Positions 1 through 9,518 of a DNA stretch of 64,000 bases are shown here, piece by piece (the stretch's first letter is position 1; every line of letters begins with the position of its first letter). This DNA is from Molanna angustata (Eukaryota; Arthropoda; Insecta; Trichoptera; Molannidae). The position numbers and the translations under genes were made by a program. The notes under the pieces were generated by a model that saw only the letters and a program-made list of their open reading frames with translations, made no database searches and was not told the DNA's origin. The stretch is taken from positions 27,438,424 through 27,502,423 of the forward strand of contig OY754972.1 of the NCBI GenBank assembly GCA_963576475.1. The letters are read 5' to 3'.

Positions 1-794
1 TTGATTATATCGCAAAACTGCCTATCTTTTTTCGTAAAATAAAGTTTCTTGGAATCCATAACCTCAACAAGTTGTTGATTCAAGGGATTTTGCGTCTGAA
101 ATCTGTCCGGCATTAAGGTTTTTATCTAAGTTGTTGTTCTAGAATTCATTGAGTGTGTTGGAAAGGTTTTCCGATTCGCTCATTTTAACGTCGTAAAATT
201 TATTTTCTTTTCTGTTTTCTGAAAATCAAGTAGGTACGTATCTGACATTTCATTGAAAGAGATAAGTGATGTATGATGACATTTGGGGAGTGAGAGGAAC
301 AAGTCCAGTAATTCTGATAAATTCAATTTCATCCACTAGGAGTCGTTCTTTGTTGGTGGAACCTTGGATTTACCTCCTCAGCCGACAACATCGATATGTG
401 ATTTTCCTTTATACACTCTGTTACACTCCTAACGTTCTGAAATGTGACGTTTAATGAGAAAATCTATAATAATTTAATGTTGGTGACAGCTTTCGTTCTT
501 AGCATATCCAAGCGTATATTAATTTGACGGCTTTTCTAAAGAAATCATATTTGAAAGTCATAAATACGAAATGTTATATATCAGTTGACGGACACCCGAG
601 AAAAAAAATGTTAATTGATTATATTAATATTTATATTATTTATGAATAATAAGTACAATTAAAAAAAAATATAGAAGGAAATCAGGGCTCTATTTCCGAT
701 TTAAATCCTGACAGTAACTGATTTACGAGAATAAGTCATACGTGCTTGCTCAACCTTACGTTATTTCCTTATCTATTATATCTAGAAATTGTAG
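1..794. other. AT-rich sequence, nothing recognised
   Basis: The stretch is AT-rich with short chance ORFs only. The longest, 62 codons at 266-454, has no recognisable motif and no splice context. No repeat family shared with the rest of the window was seen. Confidence 0.5.
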
Positions 795-1035
795 GCGGCA
801 GGTGTGCGGGTGTGCATAACCTTACGAAAGGAAGCACAACACATGCGTGCACCATTCTTGTCTCACGTAAAAAGGCACTATATTCAGAATGGGTGGCGAA
901 TCTTATTGCTTAACTATGTGAGGTGTGATTGTTGCCTGTTGTATTTTCGATTACCCAGCTCTTACGGGGCACTCGATAACAAGAATAGAAAAGAGTGGAA
1001 GCACTATTCTAAGGCGGTGCCTCACAGTTAATCGA
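795..1035 (+). repeat. Dispersed repeat family A, copy 1
   Basis: This block matches 54315-54550 over most of its length. Shared landmarks in order are a GTGTGCGGG segment, a 'TTCAGATTGGGTGG'-like segment, 'GCTCTTACGGG', and 'CACTATTCTAAG' followed by 'CGGTGCCTCA'. Both copies read open in one frame over the last 25-30 codons (shared peptide WKHYSK-x-VPHS), but the upstream parts do not share a frame. It is probably a SINE or a fragment of a longer element. I do not recognise the family. Confidence 0.65.
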
Positions 1036-2050
1036 ACTTGAAGTACATAACTTTATATTTCAATATAAGCAATTTGTTAGTGTCAATATTGTGTTGTTAG
1101 TACTAATTCTACCCCAATTACATAGATGATATACTTCAGGAAACTGCAATGACTTCTATTATTTTTCTATCGATTTACACTTATGTTGCGCATAATATTC
1201 ATTCGTAAAAGTTTTTGTAGAAAAAGAAGATTGTTGTGAGAAAGCACTTTTTATTTCAGTACCTTATTTTATGTTGTAGGTATGGGCCTACAAACATTTA
1301 ATTTTATTTTATGAGAGCAAGCATTTATAAACGTTCAGGTTTTATAATAATTTTACGGTGTCATAAGCAGTGGAGGAAAAAAATGTTGTTTTGATAAAAA
1401 CTATACAATACACAACAGTCTTGAAATATCTGTCTTAATCAGTCTGAATATTATAATACTTAGACCAGCCGCATCACTGAATACGCGATTTAAATGTGAT
1501 CATCGAGATTATTGTACCAACATAATTTTTACAAAATTCTTTGATATTTCAATTGTGTGCTTTCTTTGATATTTCTTTGAGGTGTCCAAAGCAAGCGATA
1601 TAATACTAAACAAACGACTTGTAGGTGGAGCTTGCAAGACACAAAAAACGAATTATAAAAATCTCCCTGAGAAAATATTCAGTACCCACGCAGTTTTGAT
1701 TTGATCAAAGTTTTGTAAAAATATTATTTAATTCAAAATACTCAGAACCAAACAAAGAATAATCTTGTCTCATAACGGATATTTTTCCTCTCCATTGTGT
1801 GAAATCAGACAAGTTGGTAAACACCTGGTTTAGGTGATATTTTTATTTATGGTGGGATCTGTGAAATATATTTTCAAAGGAGATATAGATGTATCGAGAG
1901 AAAACTGAATACAACAATAAAAAAATATATTCTAAGCATAATCTTCAACCCTATTTACGTAGGTACATATATTTGAATATTTATGTATTTTATAATGCTC
2001 TTAAATTATTGGGGCTGTGATTCTTCGCATTATGCCGACATTTTTGGGGT
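1036..2050. other. AT-rich sequence, nothing recognised
   Basis: No coding potential, splice-bounded exon or repeat shared with elsewhere in the window was seen here. Confidence 0.45.
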
Positions 2051-2108
2051 ACATAATATCTTTATTATAGTTATATAATTCTATATACCTATAATAAAGA
2101 TATTATGT
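2051..2108. repeat. Perfect 20-bp-arm hairpin
   Basis: Positions 2051-2070 and 2089-2108 are exact reverse complements (20 bp each) around an 18-bp AT-rich loop. The arms start ACATAATATC. It may be the core of a tiny foldback MITE. No flanking target duplication longer than 2 bp is evident. Confidence 0.7.
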
Positions 2109-2308
2109 CACTGAACTCCTAAACATCTAAGATTTCGATGATTTTTTTTATGTGTGTTCGAGTGGGTATCTGGATAGTTTAGATGTATTATTCGTTTAAT
2201 TGTATCAATGAATAACATCATCAAATTGTAAATATAAAATAATTAGAACTAAAAAAATGTGAAACCGAAGATTCATTATTAATTTTTGTATATAACCCTA
2301 AATTTTCA

Positions 2309-2324
2309 CCCCCCCCCCCCCCCC
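2309..2324. repeat. Poly-C tract
   Basis: A run of 16 C residues in otherwise AT-rich DNA. Homopolymer length is unreliable in most assemblies. Confidence 0.85.
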
Positions 2325-2406
2325 TCGCCCCGCCTCGAACACCTATCAATATGTTTTATTAAAAATAAATAAAATCAGAAGTTCATGAATAATTTATAAA
2401 TAAGTT

Positions 2407-2645
2407 CATGTGCCGACCGCCGCGCCGTGGCACAGTTAGTAAGCCGTTCGGTTACTGTGCGGGCGTCCTGGGTTCGATTCCCAGCAGAGGAGAAATTTTT
2501 TTAAACATCATTTCTCATGCAAATATTAGGTACTTCTCTGGGCTGGAAACACTGGTAAGTTGGAAGAAATTGCCATACGGCAATAAACTCTCCACTTGCG
2601 CAGGGTGCACGGAAGTATTCATTATTTATTATTTGTTTATTAATA
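2407..2645 (+). repeat. SINE family 1 (tRNA-derived), full-length copy
   Basis: A tRNA-like head carries a pol III A-box-like segment (GTGGCACAGTTAGTAAG, about 2427-2443) and a B box (GGTTCGATTCC, 2471-2481). A body follows with 'GAAATTGCCATACGGCAATA', and the element ends in an ATT-rich tail. Partial copies occur at 51368-51540 (+) and 36180-36265 (-). The distal 3' segment also resembles the end of a LINE at 12590-13135, as expected when a SINE borrows the 3' end of a partner LINE. It would be transcribed by RNA polymerase III and mobilised in trans. Confidence 0.8.
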
Positions 2646-2684
2646 ATTGACTTAAGACATATTCATAGTGTTATGCTTCTATAC

Positions 2685-2744
2685 CAGCCAGCTGATAGCA
2701 GACAAGCTAAGGTTCGGGTAGGACAACATCTGTCGGGTCCGCTG
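2685..2744 (+). mobile_element. 3'-end fragment of a non-autonomous Helitron
   Basis: The sequence 'GACAACATCTGTCGGGTCCG' followed by CTGG matches the 3' terminus of the Helitron at 3834-4372, read on the other strand, where the end is CTAG. The terminal CTAG is mutated to CTGG here. Only the last ~60 bp can be followed. Confidence 0.6.
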
Positions 2745-3398
2745 GCTAATAATTTACTTTGTTTACTGCAAATGAGTTATTCCAAGCGACCGCTTCTACT
2801 TCAGGACGTCAATCAAATATAATATGTATATGCATGAATTGGGGTGGTGATGATTTTTGCACATCATATCGACTTATTGGTGCACTCACCACGTATTTGA
2901 ACTTATTTTATTTATTACATACAGTCAACATTGATTGAGTCACCAATGAGTTATTTGATGAATTATTAATTTTCTTACATATTTGATGAACCTTTGATCC
3001 CAAACTTATCAGTTTTGATTATCTTTATTCTTTTCTATTTATTTTCAATATACTGTTTTATTTTTCTATTTGTTTTACTGCTTTGCGGTTTGGCGGGAAA
3101 ATAAAATTGTAATTATTTTTTATGAAAAAAAAATAAAAATTTTATATTTCATTGCGATGCATCCAATTTTATTTTCGATTATAGATAAGTTCTTACAATG
3201 AATTGAACGTTATCAAAATTAACAATGGAACCAAATATAAATAGGAAGAAGTGATTATGAATTGTTAAAAATCATTATATTGCGAAAAAATGACGAAACA
3301 CTACTAAGATTTGCGTCATCAAATAATTACTCGTTTCTTATCAAAAGTATTTGATGCGCCAAATCGAAGTTCAATATTTTTAAAATATTCCGTATATA
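2745..3398. other. AT-rich sequence, nothing recognised
   Basis: No ORF of note and no motif was seen. It contains simple A- and T-rich runs around 3110-3140. Confidence 0.45.
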
Positions 3399-3530
3399 TT
3401 CTTCTTCGATGGCGCTACAGCCCAAATCCAGCCTTGGCCTCCTTCAACAAGCGCCTCCAACCTCTTCTATCCTCAGCCGCCGTTCTCCAGTTAGGGACCT
3501 GCATAAGCTGTTTTGCATCTCATTCCGTAT
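3399..3530 (-). mobile_element. RTE-like LINE 3' end, 5'-truncated
   Basis: Read on the minus strand, this gives the last ~35 residues of the ORF seen at 17892-18419: NWRTAAEDRRGW, then a KEAKA-type ending and a stop at 3416-3418. The tail CGCCATCGAAGAAG follows it. The same residues and tail in two places identify a LINE family whose 3' end is GAAGAAG. The overlapping plus-strand ORF (3311-3586) is a shadow. Confidence 0.8.
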
Positions 3531-3833
3531 CTATATATTATAGGTATACCATAATGATTTTTCATTTGGAAAGAGAATACAAGTAAATCAATACAAATTT
3601 TGAAGACACATTTTTGAAAGTTTTCTTTCACGTCACGTCAGTCCGTAGATTGTTTACATTCATACTGCCAATGTCAAATACTTAATGTCAAACGCATTTG
3701 TTTTATACAGCAAACAAATTCAAATAAGAACATGCATAATCTTTTGTGAAACGATATAAAAATGGCACTTAAACCGCTATATTAAGTTTATATGAAATAC
3801 AAACCTTATTCAAATTAAATTTTATCAGAATAA
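3531..3833. other. AT-rich sequence, nothing recognised
   Basis: No gene, splice-bounded exon or shared repeat is visible here. Confidence 0.4.
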
Positions 3834-4372
3834 CTAGCGGACCCGACAGACGTTGTTCTCTCTACAATTATAATAAGACAACGTTCTACAATTATAATAA
3901 GAAAATATACAAACAACTTAATAATTTCATAAAATATTAAGAGATGAAAACAAATACATCAAGTGAGAAAAACATCAAGTTTTAAATGTCATAACCAACA
4001 TTACATAATATTATGACATATTGGAAGTCAATGTTCCCACTATTCAAAATGCGTATTCCAAAAATATTTAAAACGATTCCCATTTTTATTATTCTTTTAT
4101 TAAATTCGTAACGATTAATATCGTAAGTCTCCAGAATGTGGCAACTTGTTATTGGGTGCGTGTTAAATTAATATTTGACATAGTACCTACCTGTTAGTTG
4201 CCCGAGAAGTAATAAATAATAATAATAAATAATAATAATAATAAATTCCTTTTTGTGAATCTAATCCATTCAGGGACTCACATAAACACACAAAAAGTTT
4301 CATCAAAATCGGTTCAGCCGTTTAGGAGGAGTTCAGTGACATACACACGTACGGAAGAATTATATATAAAGA
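3834..4372 (-). mobile_element. Non-autonomous Helitron (TCTTTATATA...GTCCGCTAG type)
   Basis: On the minus strand the element begins TCTTTATATATAATTC and ends GTCGGGTCCGCTAG. It is preceded by A and followed by T, which is the canonical Helitron insertion context (5' A|TC...CTAG|T 3') with no target duplication. GGAC and GTCC near the 3' end can form the usual subterminal hairpin. No Rep/helicase is encoded, so it relies on an autonomous relative. A SINE (4108-4250) has inserted into it. A diverged 3' end lies at 2685-2744. Elements with these ends are, to my knowledge, widespread in Lepidoptera and other insects (Lep1-like). Confidence 0.75.
4108..4250 (+). repeat. SINE family 3, 5'-truncated, inside a Helitron
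   Basis: This matches the reverse complement of the SINE bodies at 32452-32662 and 9303-9518 (landmarks GTCTCCAGAATGTGGCAACT, 'TATTGGGTGCGTGTTAAAT', 'CTGTTAGTTG'). It ends in an (AAT)n tail at about 4215-4247. The tRNA-like head is missing. It interrupts the Helitron at 3834-4372, so it inserted later. Confidence 0.75.
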
Positions 4373-5032
4373 TAAACGAATCAACCTGAATTTAGCATGC
4401 ATTGTCATCGGCAATATACAAATTCTAAAAGTTTCAGAGCTCTTACTCAATTGCAAATAAAATGTTTAATAAAATCAATTGTTAAATTCCAGTATGGACA
4501 GACTTTTGAAGAAATATAAAAGTGTGTAAAAAAATATTTATTTTAATAGCAAATGAAGAAAAGGAAGACAATTTCGCTTAATTTTTTTTATTTTATTTAT
4601 TTATTGTTATCATTTAATTATATACTTGTAGATAGATTTTATATATTAGAGGGATTATTGGCATTCTACAATTTCTCTCAACGGACCAAATATTATGTCA
4701 ATTCTATTTTATCATTTTAAACTGTATTATTTTTGGATATATAAAAGTCAGGGTATTCAACTCTAAAATTGTGAATCCAAACCTTTGTTAAAATGAAAAT
4801 ACGTTGTTTGAAAAATGAAATGTCCCTACCAAAGTGCCTACTTTTTAAACATGTCACTTAACAAAGTTTCATCGTTAATTAGGTTTAAAAATACCAATAT
4901 TTTTTAAAACAAATATTAAATTAAGTTTCATTAAATTTATGTATAGGTGCCTATAGTCGTTGGACTTCTGTACTTCAGGGGGGTAGGTCCCGTCAAATAA
5001 TGGAATCAAAACCCTCATCATTACCCATACCA
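4373..5032. other. AT-rich sequence, nothing recognised
   Basis: No coding or repeat signal shared with the rest of the window was found. Confidence 0.45.
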
Positions 5033-5104
5033 TGGATATAATTATCACATGGAGTTGTATAATACATTAAGATATCATACAACTCTATAAGATAATTATA
5101 TCCA
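5033..5104. repeat. Foldback hairpin
   Basis: The left arm 5033-5060 (TGGATATAATTATC, later GAGTTGTAT) pairs with 5077-5104 (ATACAACTC, later GATAATTATATCCA) with small bulges. It is probably a small MITE or its remnant. No ORF is present. Confidence 0.6.
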
Positions 5105-5849
5105 ATCATGAAAGGTAATCATGAAAGTTCTATTCTTTATCTTTCGCCACTCTTTATATATACTTGTATAACCAAATCATATTTCCATCCTCTTCCCTCA
5201 TCCGCTATCCTCGCTATTCCTGCAACAGTGAGGACAGATAAACTAATTAGATAGAAAAATCTTATTTTTTAAATTTTGGATCGTTATTCCTTATTTTTGG
5301 CTTAACGATTTTTATTTAACGATAGAAGTTTCGGTTGTGGGCAGTAAAATTTAGGAACACCCGTTTCGATGAAAAGAATTTTGATGAGTCAAAGTGTGAG
5401 CTTTAATTCAATTGATAATCTGTGTCCCATTTAAGTCCAAAAGTCAAAACTCGGCGTAAGTCTACTTCGAATAAATGTCAGCTAAAATCTCCTTTATACG
5501 CGGTGAGTTTCTTTGTGAGTCTAATGGTTGATATTGTTTGATGAATCTTTAAAACTTTCTTAATTAAAGTTTACGCCGCCAGATTAGCAATAGAGAAAGA
5601 GAGATATCCGAGAAATTTGGTCTATTGAATGGGACTGTTTGTAAAAGTTTTCGAATTTTAAATCAATTGGCTAAGCAAAGAGTTATTTGGGTCTCCGATA
5701 AATTTTGTAATAGGAGGATTAGAGGACTTTTGAAAGGAAGAGTGTTTATTTTAAAGAACATTTCTCAACTTTTTTGTTTCCAAGATCTCTTATTTGCAAA
5801 TCATTTAAAAATAATGATGGATAACGATTCATGCCGGTAGGAGCAAATT
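5105..5849. other. AT-rich sequence, nothing recognised
   Basis: A 71-codon ORF at 5625-5840 has no recognisable motif and AT-driven composition. I do not regard it as a gene. Confidence 0.45.
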
Positions 5850-5861
5850 GAATACATTATA
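5850..5861. other. Left target-site duplication of Penelope-like element
   Basis: GAATACATTATA at 5850-5861 is repeated exactly at 9212-9223, bracketing the element. A 12-bp duplication fixes both insertion boundaries. Confidence 0.85.
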
Positions 5862-5929
5862 ATATCATTTAATGATTCGGCGGATATTTTGTGGTAGTTA
5901 ATATAAACCATTTTTGAAATATAAATTAG

Positions 5930-6570
5930 CTATAAAAATAAAAAATACACTGCCAACTAGTATCAAAGCTCCATTTTACACCAACAACAACATCAGTAGA
6001 TCATTATTAAATTCTAAAACTAAAAGAAATTACAAGTAAAAAGTGGAGTTTATAGAATAACATGTGGTGACTGTAATGAACACTACATAGGACAGACATC
6101 ACGTAACCTAAATATAAGAATTAACGAACACAGAAGATGCTTAAACAACAATAATTTCTCAGAATTTGCTAACCACATTATCCAAACTAATCACTCTTTC
6201 AATAACCACAAACTAAAACTATAACATGAAACACAGAATAAAGGATACCGACTTAACAACTACGAAACGCTCGAAATACATAAACACATAAGTTCCGGTA
6301 TAAAACTTATAAATAACCATACCTTTCATAACACTTCTCCAATACTTAATATATTCCCCATCAAAAACGAAAACACTTCACAATACCCCCTCCCCCCACT
6401 AACCCAACCAACCCTCAACCGCCATCCCCCTCGCTTTACAGACAGACACACACAAATTCAACATGTTAGTCTCGACACGCCGGTCGATGGAAGGACAGCG
6501 CTTCCGAAACATGTCGCGAAGTGACTCAAAAAACAAGTGGTTTATAGCTAATTTATATTTCAAAAATGGT
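5930..6570 (+). repeat. Left pseudo-LTR of Penelope-like element
   Basis: About 641 bp, nearly identical to 8571-9211 with scattered substitutions and one-base indels (for example ACAAGTAAAAAG versus ACAAAGAAAAAAG near 6035 and 8675). It carries a non-functional copy of the GIY-YIG coding region; an in-frame TAA replaces a leucine codon near 6222. An HHR-like motif is present at about 6471-6518. Confidence 0.9.
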
Positions 6571-6940
6571 TTATATTAACTACCACAAAATATCCGCCGA
6601 ATCATTAAATGATATTAAAGTGGCCAGCACGGCAATTAAGGCGAAAATGTATAAAGACCTCATGTTGAAGTTTAGAATCGCGTCTATTAATATTTATTTT
6701 AATAAAATGTGCCTAACTCATAACCTTGTTCCGAAATACGTTAATATCAAATCAAATTCAAAAAATAGTTCTGCTTGTAAAGCTATAAAATGTGCTCAAA
6801 TCTTGTGGATCAAAGAAGAAATTAAAAAGTTCTACAATATCAGAATTAAACAACGCCAAAATATACATGAAACTAGTTCATTCAGAACTTACACAATCAC
6901 TACACCCAATCGAATGGGATCAACTAGACAGCAAAATTAG
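6566..6940 (+). pseudogene. Penelope-like ORF, N-terminal part (frameshifted)
   Basis: About the first 90 codons (MVYINYHKISAESLNDIK..., later NIYFNKMC and LWIKEEIKKFY) look like the N-terminal region of Penelope proteins. A lysine-rich, AT-rich stretch around 6835-6850 is where the frame slips into the 6792-8525 ORF. The remaining codons to 6940 are out-of-frame read-through. Overlap with the main ORF is therefore due to a one-base indel and not to two genes. The indel could also be a sequencing error in an A-rich run. Confidence 0.75.
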
Positions 6941-8525
6941 ATATCTTGTTAACCTAGAAGAAACAAAAAAGAAAAATACCGTTGATAAGAAACTCGACAA
7001 TCTAAAGACAGAACTAAATAAAACACGACATAATAAAAATTTAACACCGGTATTCTCCGATCATAAATTTAGTGACCGCATAGTGAACCTCTCACAGCAC
7101 AAATTTAACCAAGAAGAAACACAATTACTCAATAAAGGTTTAAAATATAATATACATGATCAAACAGAAACCTCACTTATCACTCTGGCCGTTGATACAG
7201 AAACAGCTCTCAAAAACGAACCACCTCTATACAAACACCTCTGTGCAGACGTCATCCTCAAAAAAGACACATACAATAACAAACCAGCTAACACAAGAGA
7301 AAGAAATACCCTAAGAAACATAAGATCCACCCTACAAGAAAATAACCTCACCCTCACAAGAGCCGATAAAGGAAACACTATCGTCATTCTCAACACTATA
7401 GAATATATACAAAAAGTGGAATCCTTTCTACAAAACGACTCCTTCAACGTCAGCAAAACGGACCCGACACCAAAGTTCCAAGAAACCGTTAAAGACACTA
7501 TAAAATACTGTTCCATTTATTGCAAAAATTATAAATTAATTCAAAGTAATCCTCAAGCCCCACAGCTATACGGTCTTCCCAAACTACACAAAAACAATAT
7601 ACCTATCCGACCAGTAGTATCATATTTCACAGCTCCGAACTACCACATGTGCAAAGAACTCAACCATATTCTTACCACTAACGAAATATTCACACCTAAA
7701 TACACCATCAAAAATAACATAGACTTCGCAGAAAAAATAAAAAACTTACACGTCCCACACAACGCTAAACTAGTCTCATTCGATGTAACAAACCTCTTCA
7801 CCAATATACCTATTGACGAGTGCAAACATATTTTAACCACCTTACTGCACAACTCACACCTAGCAGAACAAAATCAAAAAGAAATTATTAGAATATTCAA
7901 CACATGTACCAAACAGAACTACTTTGAATTCAACCACAAAATATATATACAAAACAACGGGTTACCGATGGGAATGGCAGCTAGTTCCGTGTTAGCAGAT
8001 ATGTTCCTTGATAATTTGGAAACAAAACTATTTAATTCCACATTCCTCCTGAATAAATACGTAAAGACATGGTACAGATACGTGGATGACATATTTTGTA
8101 TCTTCACCGGAACCGATAGACAACTAAATGCTTTTCTTGCACATTTCAACAGCCTTCACGATAAAATCAAATTCACGATCGAAAAACACGAAGATAACAC
8201 AATAAATTTCTTAGATCTCACAATCCAAATTATAAACAATAAACTAGATCTTGCTATCTACAGAAAACCCACCACAACAGACACTGTCATACCTAACTCC
8301 TCGTTCCACCCCATCTCCCACAAACTTGCTAGCTTCCATTCCATGATAAACAGACTCATAAATATACCTATGACACAAAACAACTTAAAAAACGAACTAC
8401 ACATCATCAAACAAATCGCATTGAATAACGGCTACAATTTCAAAATAATAGACAGCATGCTCGACAAAAACAAAAACAAAAAACAACTGACCAATACATA
8501 TATCCATTCAACACCAACAACCTGA
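6792..8525 (+). CDS. Penelope-like reverse transcriptase
   Basis: The 577-codon ORF encodes an RT of the Penelope clade. Visible motifs in order are: TRADKGNTIVILN (about residue 187), GLPKLHKNN with RPVVSYF (about 262-278), SFDVTNLFTNIPIDE (catalytic motif A Asp, about 336), NGLPMGMAASSVLADMFLD (about 394-412), and YRYVDDIFCIF, the YVDD active site (about 430). NFLDLTI (about 475) and AIYRKPTTTDTV (about 489) follow. It copies the element RNA at a nicked chromosomal target. True translation probably begins upstream in the 6566 frame, and it ends early at 8525 through a frameshift before the endonuclease. All RT catalytic aspartates are present. Confidence 0.92.
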   Translation: MLKSCGSKKKLKSSTISELNNAKIYMKLVHSELTQSLHPIEWDQLDSKIRYLVNLEETKKKNTVDKKLDNLKTELNKTRHNKNLTPVFSDHKFSDRIVNLSQHKFNQEETQLLNKGLKYNIHDQTETSLITLAVDTETALKNEPPLYKHLCADVILKKDTYNNKPANTRERNTLRNIRSTLQENNLTLTRADKGNTIVILNTIEYIQKVESFLQNDSFNVSKTDPTPKFQETVKDTIKYCSIYCKNYKLIQSNPQAPQLYGLPKLHKNNIPIRPVVSYFTAPNYHMCKELNHILTTNEIFTPKYTIKNNIDFAEKIKNLHVPHNAKLVSFDVTNLFTNIPIDECKHILTTLLHNSHLAEQNQKEIIRIFNTCTKQNYFEFNHKIYIQNNGLPMGMAASSVLADMFLDNLETKLFNSTFLLNKYVKTWYRYVDDIFCIFTGTDRQLNAFLAHFNSLHDKIKFTIEKHEDNTINFLDLTIQIINNKLDLAIYRKPTTTDTVIPNSSFHPISHKLASFHSMINRLINIPMTQNNLKNELHIIKQIALNNGYNFKIIDSMLDKNKNKKQLTNTYIHSTPTT

Positions 8526-8944
8526 ATACAGAACAAAAATGGAGAAAAATTCTATACACAGGACCTATTTCTATAAAAATAAAAAATACACTGCCAACTA
8601 GTATCAAAGCTGCATTTTACACCAACAACAACATCAGTAGATCATTATTAAATTCTAAAACTAAAAGAAATTACAAAGAAAAAAGTGGAGTTTATAGAAT
8701 AACATGTGGTGACTGTAATGAACACTACATAGGACAGACATCACGTAACCTAAATATAAGAATTAACGAACACAGAAGATGCTTAAACAACAATAATTTC
8801 TCAGAATTTGCTAACCACATTATCCAAACTAATCACTCTTTCAATAACCACAAACTAAAACTATTACATGAAACACAGAATAAAGGATACCGACTTAACA
8901 ACTACGAAACGCTCGAAATACATAAACACTTAATTCCGGTATAA
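8500..8944 (+). pseudogene. GIY-YIG endonuclease domain of the Penelope-like element
   Basis: After the 8525 stop the coding sequence continues in another frame: NLNTEQKW, then SGVYRITCGDCNEHYIGQTS, then NIRINEHRR and ETLEIHKHLIP, with a stop at 8942-8944. GVY...YIG and the following conserved Arg/His and Glu are the GIY-YIG nuclease signature that nicks target DNA for Penelope elements. A single frameshift near 8500 separates it from the RT. Most of this segment lies inside the right pseudo-LTR, so the terminal repeats include part of the ORF. Confidence 0.88.
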
Positions 8945-9211
8945 AACTTATAAATAACCATACCTTTCATAACACTTCTCCAATACTTAATATATTCCCC
9001 ATCAAAAACAAAAACACTTCACAATACCCCCTCCCCCCACTAACCCAACCAACCCTCAACCGCCATCCCCCTCGCTTTACAGACAGACACACACAAATTC
9101 AACATGTTAGTCTCGACACGCCGGTCGATGGAAGGACAGCGCTTCCGAAACATGTCGCGAAGTGACTCAAAAAACAAGTGGTTTATAGCTAATTTATATT
9201 TCAAAAATGGT
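8571..9211 (+). repeat. Right pseudo-LTR of Penelope-like element
   Basis: About 641 bp, nearly identical to 5930-6570. It contains the end of the endonuclease coding region, a pyrimidine-rich stretch (about 9025-9060) and an HHR-like motif (about 9111-9160). It ends at the exact 12-bp target duplication 9212-9223. The overlapping minus-strand ORF (9040-9273) is a shadow. Confidence 0.9.
9111..9160 (+). ncRNA. Possible degenerate hammerhead-like ribozyme in pseudo-LTR
   Basis: The order CGACA, CGCCGGTCGATGG, AAG, CTTCC, GAAAC, TGTCG resembles the hammerhead layout of core box 1, stem II, GAAAC and a closing stem. CGACA pairs with TGTCG and GGAAG with CTTCC. The first core box departs from CTGATGA at about three positions, so activity is doubtful. 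Hammerhead ribozymes are known from Penelope pseudo-LTRs. A second copy lies at about 6471-6518. Confidence 0.35.
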
Positions 9212-9302
9212 GAATACATTATATTTATGTAGTATAATAGGATATTGTAGTCGTCAATAATTGAAACTGGCAATTGACTATATTTTCTTAAATGTATTTT
9301 TT

Positions 9303-9518
9303 AATATTGCTTCTCGAGCAACTAACAGGTACTATGTCAAATATCAATTTAACACGCACCCAATAACAAGTTGCCACATTCTGGAGACGTACTATATTAA
9401 TCGTCTCACAGATCCAGACTGAAAACAAAATTAAAAACAGAGTCTCCACCTGGAATCGAACTCGGGACCTTTGGATCAGGAGTCAGATACCGAAGCTGTT
9501 AAGCCACGAAGGTCGATT
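9303..9518 (-). repeat. SINE family 3 (tRNA-derived), near full length
   Basis: On the minus strand it begins with a tRNA-like head (TGGCTTAACAGCTTCGG as A box; GAGTTCGATTCCAGG as B box). It continues with GTCTCCAGAATGTGGCAACT-type body sequence and ends near 'CTGTTAGTTGCTCGAGAAGC'. The copy at 32452-32662 is colinear. Truncated copies lacking the head lie at 4108-4250 and 49845-49945. Confidence 0.8.

Larger units (their letters stand above)
5862..9211 (+). mobile_element. Penelope-like retroelement, nearly complete
   Basis: The element is 3350 bp, bounded by an exact 12-bp duplication. Its order is a 73-nt inverted segment (5862-5934, exact reverse complement of 6543-6615), a left terminal repeat (5930-6570), an N-terminal coding piece (6566-~6840), a reverse transcriptase ORF (6792-8525), a GIY-YIG endonuclease segment (~8500-8944) and a right terminal repeat (8571-9211). 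Direct pseudo-LTRs with an inverted 5' fragment, and an RT plus GIY-YIG in one ORF, are hallmarks of Penelope elements. Frameshifts near 6840 and 8500 split the ORF, so this copy is probably not autonomous. Confidence 0.93.
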
